10,063 bases of DNA from assembly GCA_019307665.1 (NCBI GenBank), contig JAFDJC010000134.1, positions 1-10,063 of the forward strand, in the 5' to 3' direction. The stretch comes from Deltaproteobacteria bacterium. Lineage in GTDB: Bacteria > Desulfobacterota > Desulfobacteria > Desulfobacterales > SURF-7. Position numbers and translations under genes: made by a program. The stretch's first letter is position 1; every line of letters begins with the position of its first letter. Shown piece by piece: positions 6,316 through 10,063 of the stretch. Under the pieces are notes generated by a model that saw only the letters and a program-made list of their open reading frames with translations, was not told the origin of the DNA and made no database searches.

Positions 6316-8160
6316 ATGATTATTACATGTGCGCAGTGCGGTGTCAGTTTCAACCTGAATGAGGATTTGTTAAAACCGACAGGCTCCAAAGTGCGGTGCT
6401 CAAAATGCAAAACTATTTTTACAGCTTTTCCACCTGAACCCGAACCTGAGCTTGAACCAGAATTTGAACCAGAAGAGCCGGAAGCAGCTGTGGAAGAATC
6501 TCCTGTTCAGGATAGAGACGATGATTTTTCAGAGCTAGAGCAAATGCTTGAGAAAGATGATGATCAACCTGAAGAAGTTGAAAGCGGCGAAATTATTACC
6601 AAAGAAGTGGAGGTTGATGCTGAAGAAGAGGAATTTGATCTGTCGGAAATAGAAGATGTCCTTGATTCTGAAGAACCCTCTGATGATGAAGAACCACTGA
6701 ATGTTACACTGGAACTGGCACCTGATGAACCTGTTGCTGATGACATTGAAGCTGATGACATTGAAGAGGATGATTTTGATCTTTCTGATACGGAAGAACC
6801 CACAGAAGAGGAAGTTGAAGATCTTGATCCGGATTTTGATTCTGGATCGGATGAGGATGAAGTCTCTGTAGAAGAAGCATCGGAAGTCGAAGACCTTGAG
6901 CTGGATATTGATGAAGATTCTCCAGACGATGATTTTGAGCTTGATTTGGATTTAGAACTTGATGAAGATGTTTCAGCCGGTGACACTGAAGAAGAAGTAT
7001 CTGAAGGTCTTGAACTTGAAGCAGACGAAGATGATGGAGATGACCTTAAGCTTGAACTTGATTTGGATGAGGATTTTCATAAAGACACAGGGCAGCTCGG
7101 AGAGGATATTTTGGAGGAAGAGACAATCGAAACCGGTGATCTTGAACTTAGCCTGGATGAAGGACTAAGCGAATCAGGCACTGATGAATTGTCCGGAGGT
7201 GGAGAAGAAATTGATTTAAATGAACTGGAAAAGACTCTTGAAATGGAGCTTTTGTCCGACGATGGTGGAGACGAAGATGAGCCGATAAATGAAGATCTGG
7301 CGCTTGCTGATGATGAAATGCTTGAAGAGGAAACAGATTTTGAAGATGAAGACGATGTTGATGATTCGGACATTGAAAAGCTGCTTGAAATGGACGAGGA
7401 AGAACTTCCGCTTGAAGAAGATGTAGGAACGGAGTCCGATGAGCTTGAACTTGAATTCGACCTGAGCGAAGAAGATCAGGAAGTTGAAAAAAGAGAAGAG
7501 ACCGCTGAAGCTGAAGCCAAAGACGATGCTGCAGATAAGAAACAGGCAAAAGAGCCGGCCGAGGAGAAAGCGAAAGAAAAACCGACTCCTGTAAAGAAAA
7601 AGAAAAAGATAAGTCTGCCGATTTTGATATTGATGATTCTTGTTATACTGACAGGTTCTGCAGTCGGCGGTCTGTTTTTGCTGAAAAGCCAGGGAATTGA
7701 AATACCGCATATGGATAAATTAAAAACCATTCCCTATATCGGTGATCTTTTGACCCCAAAAGAGACCGGGGCTGTTGAGGCTATTCAGAGTTCTATAACG
7801 AGTGATTTCATCAATAACCAGAGCGCGGGCAAACTTTTTATAATAACCGGCAAGGTGAAAAATACGACATCGTATATTCATCATTCGGTTAAGGTAACCG
7901 CAAAGCTCTATACAAAAGGAAAAAAACTGGTTAAATCAAAAATAGCCTATTGTGGCCAAATAATTTCAAAAGATGAACTTTTTACCAACACTATTGATAT
8001 CATAGCCAAGCGTCTTTCCAGTAAGACGACAGAAGCAGGACAAATGATAAATCTGAAACCGGGCGCAAGTCTTCCGTTTATGGTTGTTATTCCGAACCTG
8101 CCCGATAACCTTGAAGAATATGAAATAAGGGTTTCAGGCTCAGTACCTGTTAAGAAATGA
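6316..8160 (+). CDS. Zinc-ribbon, acidic-linker, single-pass membrane protein with DUF3426-like C-terminus
   Basis: A 614-residue protein in four parts. (1) An MJ0042-type zinc ribbon with C5-x2-C8 and C28-x2-C31. (2) A huge linker, about 38-400, nearly half Asp/Glu with very few basic residues, so surely extended and disordered. (3) A Lys-rich stretch ending in five Lys (427-431), followed by one membrane helix (about 433-456). (4) A C-terminal domain (about 457-614) resembling DUF3426, with KLFIITGKVKNTT and LKPGASLPFMVVIPNLP. By the positive-inside rule the ribbon and linker are cytoplasmic and the DUF3426-like part is outside the membrane. MJ0042 fingers joined to DUF3426 are known in proteobacteria without an assigned function; the linker here seems unusually long. 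GAGGGA sits 6 nt before the ATG, and hpt ends 17 bp upstream. The linker carries recurring short motifs (see findings). The minus strand here reads as poly-Ser and is not a gene. Confidence 0.92.
   Translation: MIITCAQCGVSFNLNEDLLKPTGSKVRCSKCKTIFTAFPPEPEPELEPEFEPEEPEAAVEESPVQDRDDDFSELEQMLEKDDDQPEEVESGEIITKEVEVDAEEEEFDLSEIEDVLDSEEPSDDEEPLNVTLELAPDEPVADDIEADDIEEDDFDLSDTEEPTEEEVEDLDPDFDSGSDEDEVSVEEASEVEDLELDIDEDSPDDDFELDLDLELDEDVSAGDTEEEVSEGLELEADEDDGDDLKLELDLDEDFHKDTGQLGEDILEEETIETGDLELSLDEGLSESGTDELSGGGEEIDLNELEKTLEMELLSDDGGDEDEPINEDLALADDEMLEEETDFEDEDDVDDSDIEKLLEMDEEELPLEEDVGTESDELELEFDLSEEDQEVEKREETAEAEAKDDAADKKQAKEPAEEKAKEKPTPVKKKKKISLPILILMILVILTGSAVGGLFLLKSQGIEIPHMDKLKTIPYIGDLLTPKETGAVEAIQSSITSDFINNQSAGKLFIITGKVKNTTSYIHHSVKVTAKLYTKGKKLVKSKIAYCGQIISKDELFTNTIDIIAKRLSSKTTEAGQMINLKPGASLPFMVVIPNLPDNLEEYEIRVSGSVPVKK
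6736..6765 (+). repeat. Exact 15-bp tandem duplication inside the acidic linker
   Basis: GCTGATGACATTGAA occurs twice head to tail (6736-6750, 6751-6765), encoding ADDIE-ADDIE in frame. It suggests recent growth of the linker by in-frame duplication, as expected for a disordered region that tolerates length change. Confidence 0.9.
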
Positions 8161-8198
8161 TTTAAAGAAGGTCATGTCCGACACCACTCGTAATTTGG

Positions 8199-8265
8199 GG
8201 GCATTACTTAATTATCCGCCTGTATCTGGACTTAACAACAGGGCTAATAATTAAGTAAAGTGCCC
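8199..8265. repeat. 67-bp nested inverted repeat, possible small transposable element or structured RNA
   Basis: The left arm GGGCA-TTACTTAATTAT (8199-8215) pairs with the right arm ATAATTAAGTAA-AG-TGCCC (8247-8265) over 17 bp, with one two-base bulge (AG, 8259-8260). Inside the loop a second pair, CCTGT (8219-8223) with ACAGG (8238-8242), closes a 14-base loop. No T-tract follows on either strand and no clear target duplication flanks it. It begins 38 bp after the DUF3426-type gene. It may be a small MITE-like element, a transposon end remnant or an mRNA 3' structure; sequence alone does not decide. Confidence 0.6.
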
Positions 8266-8439
8266 TGAATTGAATTAAAAAGCGCTTAAAATTCGGGACT
8301 TTCCCCAAAAACAGAGCTTAAGCATTGGTAAACGTATTAAATTCAGGTGTTGAGCCGGGCTATCAAGTGGAAAAGCCATTTTTTGATAAAGATTTAGGAA
8401 ATTTTCAAAATATTTTTGTAAGACGATAAAATAGATGAT

Positions 8440-8471
8440 GGGTGGTGCGTGCCGGCAACTCGTTGCCGGCA
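8440..8471 (+). repeat. REP-like palindromic repeat, copy 2 (intact)
   Basis: GGGTGGT leads into TGCCGGCAAC (8450-8459), the loop TC, and GTTGCCGGCA (8462-8471). This is a perfect 10-bp GC-rich hairpin in a strongly AT-rich neighbourhood. The core and the lead-in match the element at 11-37 in opposite orientation. No T-tract follows. Confidence 0.6.
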
Positions 8472-9104
8472 TCCGAAGGACAAGAAACTATCCAAAAAAA
8501 ATGTCTCTGCCGATACATTCCCTTTCTCTTTTTAAAATCAACCAGTATTCAAACTGTTTTTTGTTGTTTTGAAAATGAAATCACCATTATTTCTTTAATT
8601 ACATCTTGTTACAGCTGAAAATATCCCCAGAAATTCAAATTTTTTGGGATGACAGATCAGCAAATTAAATCACATGGAAACCAAAATTATAGTTAGCCAC
8701 AACAAAAAGAATTATTCTTTTGTATGTTTTTGCAAGCAATCCGACACCGGGGAAATCACAGATTCATATAATTCAGGATTTTTGTACTATGCAAATTGAT
8801 TTCAAATCAGCTATCAGCTCATTTAAATTCTTTCATCAAAATATCGTTTGTTACTTATTGAAAAGATCAAGATAAAAGTTGGCAGGCGGTTTGTCTTATC
8901 AAGTGTATCGACAACTTATATATTGATACGAATATGTCTCATATAGCTTATAGATGATAATTTCCTAACAGTTATATTTACGCCATAATGCCTTTTAACC
9001 ATGATCTTTGTTAATACATATTACAGTTAAAATTAAAACTAAATGTAAAAATACAGCAGGTTAGTTTCATAAAACATTGTCGTGGCATAACCTTAATAGT
9101 TGAC
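8472..9104. other. AT-rich intergenic stretch with no recognisable gene
   Basis: More than 600 bp with stops frequent in all frames, no coding-like composition and no recognised RNA gene. The only notable structure is a palindrome at 8702-8723, ACAAAAAGAAT followed by TATTCTTTTGT. It is perfect apart from one bulged A and a central T, and could be an operator or a weak hairpin. Together with 8161-8439 this makes an unusually long gap for the window. It may be the upstream control region of the sulfatase or a site of decayed accessory DNA. Confidence 0.6.
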
Positions 9105-9120
9105 TGGCATTATTTATGCA
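9105..9120 (+). promoter_or_regulatory. Candidate sigma-54 (RpoN) promoter
   Basis: TGGCATTATTTATGCA has the obligatory GG (9106-9107) and GC (9118-9119) at the exact spacing of the consensus TGGCACG-N4-TTGCW. Three positions of the fuller consensus differ (C6 to T, G7 to T, first T of TTGC to A). Transcription would start near 9131. A sigma-54 promoter needs an upstream enhancer-bound activator; the long AT-rich region upstream could hold such sites, but none is identified. Confidence 0.45.
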
Positions 9121-9130
9121 AAGAAAGAGA

Positions 9131-9223
9131 CAAAAGGATTTATGGGTTACTCATCTGGCCCTTTTCCTCCTGCGGGAAACCCCGTTATAAGGTATGGGAA
9201 ATACTTTGCGGGGTTTCTTTATT
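9131..9223 (+). ncRNA. Candidate small RNA or attenuator leader
   Basis: About 90 nt beginning at the predicted sigma-54 start. The first hairpin pairs AAAAGG (9132-9137) with CCTTTT (9160-9165). A single-stranded CCTCCT (9166-9171) follows, complementary to Shine-Dalgarno sequences, then a second, terminator-like hairpin (9177-9216) with a T-rich tail. An alternative pairing, CGGG (9173-9176) with CCCG (9181-9184), would exclude the terminator stem. Two hairpins around an exposed C/U-rich anti-Shine-Dalgarno stretch is the layout of several known mRNA-repressing sRNAs. It matches no riboswitch consensus I know. A 32-codon ORF lies antisense, which is a competing explanation. Confidence 0.35.
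9177..9223 (+). terminator. Rho-independent terminator or attenuator hairpin
   Basis: AAACCCCG (9177-9184) pairs perfectly with CGGGGTTT (9209-9216), followed by TTTCTTTATT (9214-9223). Within the loop a second stem, AAGGTAT (9189-9195) with ATACTTT (9201-9207, one G-T pair), stacks on the first. The T-tract follows only on the plus strand, giving direction. No plus-strand protein gene ends near it, so it would terminate a short RNA from the sigma-54 site or attenuate transcription toward the sulfatase. Confidence 0.5.
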
Positions 9224-9283
9224 GTTATCCATTTTCGGTTGAAGTTCAATAACAGGCTTTTGGGGTCCGATAGTCTTTTTCAT
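9185..9283 (-). CDS. Possible 32-residue micro-ORF
   Basis: A minus-strand ORF starting MKKTIGPQKPVIELQPK and ending SISHTL. Its ATG (9283-9281) is preceded by AAGGGG with a 6-nt spacer, the best ribosome binding site in this gap. It is hydrophilic, with no Cys, signal peptide or membrane segment. I recognise no family. After its stop, an AGGAGG (9171-9166) precedes a tiny ATG-AGT-AAC-CCA-TAA reading frame (9154-9140). No promoter was identified upstream on this strand. It overlaps the terminator-like hairpin, so either it is real and the hairpin is fortuitous, or the reverse. It could be a leader peptide, a short regulatory peptide or chance. Confidence 0.3.
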   Translation of the reverse strand: MKKTIGPQKPVIELQPKMDNNKETPQSISHTL

Positions 9284-9360
9284 ATTATTCCCCTTATGCT
9301 TATTTACATGTTAAAAAAATGTTGAGAAAGTACTGAGTGAATTGAATGCGAGCAGGGCAA

Positions 9361-9383
9361 AGACGCAACAGAGTTCTGCGTTT
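9361..9383 (+). other. Hairpin in the sulfatase 5' leader
   Basis: AGACGCA (9361-9367) pairs with TGCGTTT (9377-9383) around a nine-base loop, with one G-T wobble. It is followed by an AT-rich stretch and, 20 bases on, the ribosome site of the sulfatase. It could stabilise or modulate the leader. As a terminator it is weak. Confidence 0.3.
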
Positions 9384-9412
9384 ATTTAAATCAAATTTTG
9401 AAAGGAAGAAAA

Positions 9413-10063
9413 ATGAAGACAAAGAAAAAGTTTTTTCTCGGCCTCGGAGTTGTTTTGGTACTGTTGGTCAATTTAAGCATGATGGCATCGGCACAGGATA
9501 AGCTTGATCGAACCATTCTGCCGATACAACCTCCTAAGACTAAAGCGATCACCGAATTGGACGCCCGTAATGTTACGAGCCCTCCGCCATTCGAGGTGAA
9601 GGCTCCGGAAGGTGCGCCGAATGTCGTCATTGTATTGATAGATGATATTGGTTTTGGTGCAACCAGTACGTTTGGAGGGGCAATTCAAACTCCCGCATTC
9701 GATCGTCTGGCTGATAGTGGGTTACGGTTTAATCAATTTCACACGACTGCCCTATGTTCGCCAACACGTGCCTCTCTTCTTTCCGGCAGGAATCATCATG
9801 CCGTGAATGTCGGATCTGTGATGGAAATTGCGACCGGACATCCGGGCAATCAAGGTAGACGGCCGGATGACGCCAAATATGTCGCCGAGACACTGCGCCA
9901 GAACGGATACAGCACTGCGGCTTTCGGTAAATGGCACGAAACTGCACCATGGGAAGTGTCGGTTTCAGGCCCTTTTTTCCGTTGGCCGACAAATTCGGGT
10001 TTTGACAAGTTTTATGGATTCATTGGCGGTGAAACCAATCAATGGGATCCAGTAATTTTTGAT
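9413..10063 (+). CDS. Exported arylsulfatase (type I, formylglycine-dependent), 3' end outside window
   Basis: The first 217 residues of a sulfatase that hydrolyses sulfate esters after a Cys is converted to formylglycine. A Sec-type signal peptide (Lys-rich start, hydrophobic 7-22, ASA-QD cleavage site near 27/28) places it in the periplasm or outside. Metal ligands Asp77-Asp78 lie in VLIDDIGFG. The maturation signature C115-S-P-T-R with SLLSGR contains the catalytic Cys, and GKWHE (172-176) supplies the conserved Lys173 and His175. WEVSVSGPF and YGFIGGETNQW are phrases typical of a large arylsulfatase subgroup. The ATG has AAGGAAG a few bases upstream. Family members are usually 500 residues or more, so most of the gene lies outside. 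The true substrate cannot be told from this part. No anaerobic or aerobic maturase is in the window. It is isolated from the upstream genes by 1.25 kb. Confidence 0.93.
   Translation, partial: MKTKKKFFLGLGVVLVLLVNLSMMASAQDKLDRTILPIQPPKTKAITELDARNVTSPPPFEVKAPEGAPNVVIVLIDDIGFGATSTFGGAIQTPAFDRLADSGLRFNQFHTTALCSPTRASLLSGRNHHAVNVGSVMEIATGHPGNQGRRPDDAKYVAETLRQNGYSTAAFGKWHETAPWEVSVSGPFFRWPTNSGFDKFYGFIGGETNQWDPVIFD

Noticed and set aside
6564..6986. Minus-strand 140-codon frame coding almost pure Ser
   Set aside because: It is the complement of the Glu/Asp-rich linker: GAA/GAT codons read as TTC/ATC or TCx on the other strand. It has no ribosome site and is fully inside a clear gene; 7077-7373 is the same effect.
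8275..8472. Minus-strand 65-codon frame in the intergenic region
   Set aside because: It runs through the REP-like palindrome, has no ribosome binding site, no domain-like pattern and unusual composition.
8887..8935. GTATC ... GATAC inverted repeat in the AT-rich gap
   Set aside because: Five-base arms with a long spacer in AT-rich DNA are expected by chance.
9131..9223. Known riboswitch (TPP, GEMM cyclic-di-GMP or similar)
   Set aside because: Compared from memory with the conserved cores of those classes; none of the invariant segments is present.
9391..9992. Minus-strand frames of 60-90 codons opposite the sulfatase
   Set aside because: They are shadows of a sulfatase frame with intact signal peptide, catalytic Cys and metal ligands.
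1..10063. CRISPR array, tRNA or rRNA genes, prophage or transposase genes
   Set aside because: No regularly spaced repeats, cloverleaf, rRNA core sequence or mobile-element protein motif was seen on either strand.

Overview
This 10 kb window looks like chromosomal DNA from a sulfate-reducer-type bacterium (Desulfobacterota, perhaps Desulfobacterales). That placement is an inference. It rests on moderate GC, a conserved 138-residue orphan of a kind I associate with that group, an MJ0042-finger/DUF3426 protein of the deltaproteobacterial sort, and a secreted formylglycine sulfatase. There are eight convincing protein genes, one of them cut by the right edge. I found no tRNA, rRNA, CRISPR array or recognisable transposase.

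Layout. Positions 1-65 hold a short palindrome of a repeat family whose second copy lies near 8455. A TraB-family membrane protein (minus strand, 66-1235) diverges from a 138-residue protein of unknown function (1330-1746). That gene converges on, and overlaps by 35 bp, a radical SAM protein of the YhcC/TIGR01212 family (minus strand). The YhcC gene is divergent from mnmG (2754-4646), whose promoter lies against or just inside the YhcC 5' end. Then, all on the plus strand, come a class B (CbpA-type) J-domain co-chaperone (4741-5658), hypoxanthine phosphoribosyltransferase hpt (5783-6298) and, 17 bp later, a 614-residue protein with an N-terminal zinc ribbon, a very long acidic chain, one membrane helix and a DUF3426-like C-terminus (6316-8160).

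From 8161 to 9412 there are 1.25 kb of mostly AT-rich DNA without an obvious gene, and the least-explained signals are here. They are a 67-bp nested inverted repeat (8199-8265), the second palindromic repeat (8440-8471), a sequence with sigma-54 promoter spacing (9105-9120), and an RNA-like segment after it (two hairpins separated by an exposed CCTCCT, the second ending in a T-rich tract, 9131-9223). A 32-codon ORF with a strong ribosome binding site runs antisense to this segment (9185-9283). An exported arylsulfatase starts at 9413 and runs off the window.

Functionally the left 8 kb is a set of housekeeping genes (tRNA wobble modification, protein folding, purine salvage) mixed with poorly characterised conserved genes. 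The only clear operon is hpt with the zinc-ribbon/DUF3426 gene. The sulfatase forms a separate accessory unit with a long, possibly RNA-regulated upstream region. The most promising candidate for something undescribed is the 9105-9283 locus, where a sigma-54-driven small RNA or attenuator and an antisense micro-ORF are competing readings.
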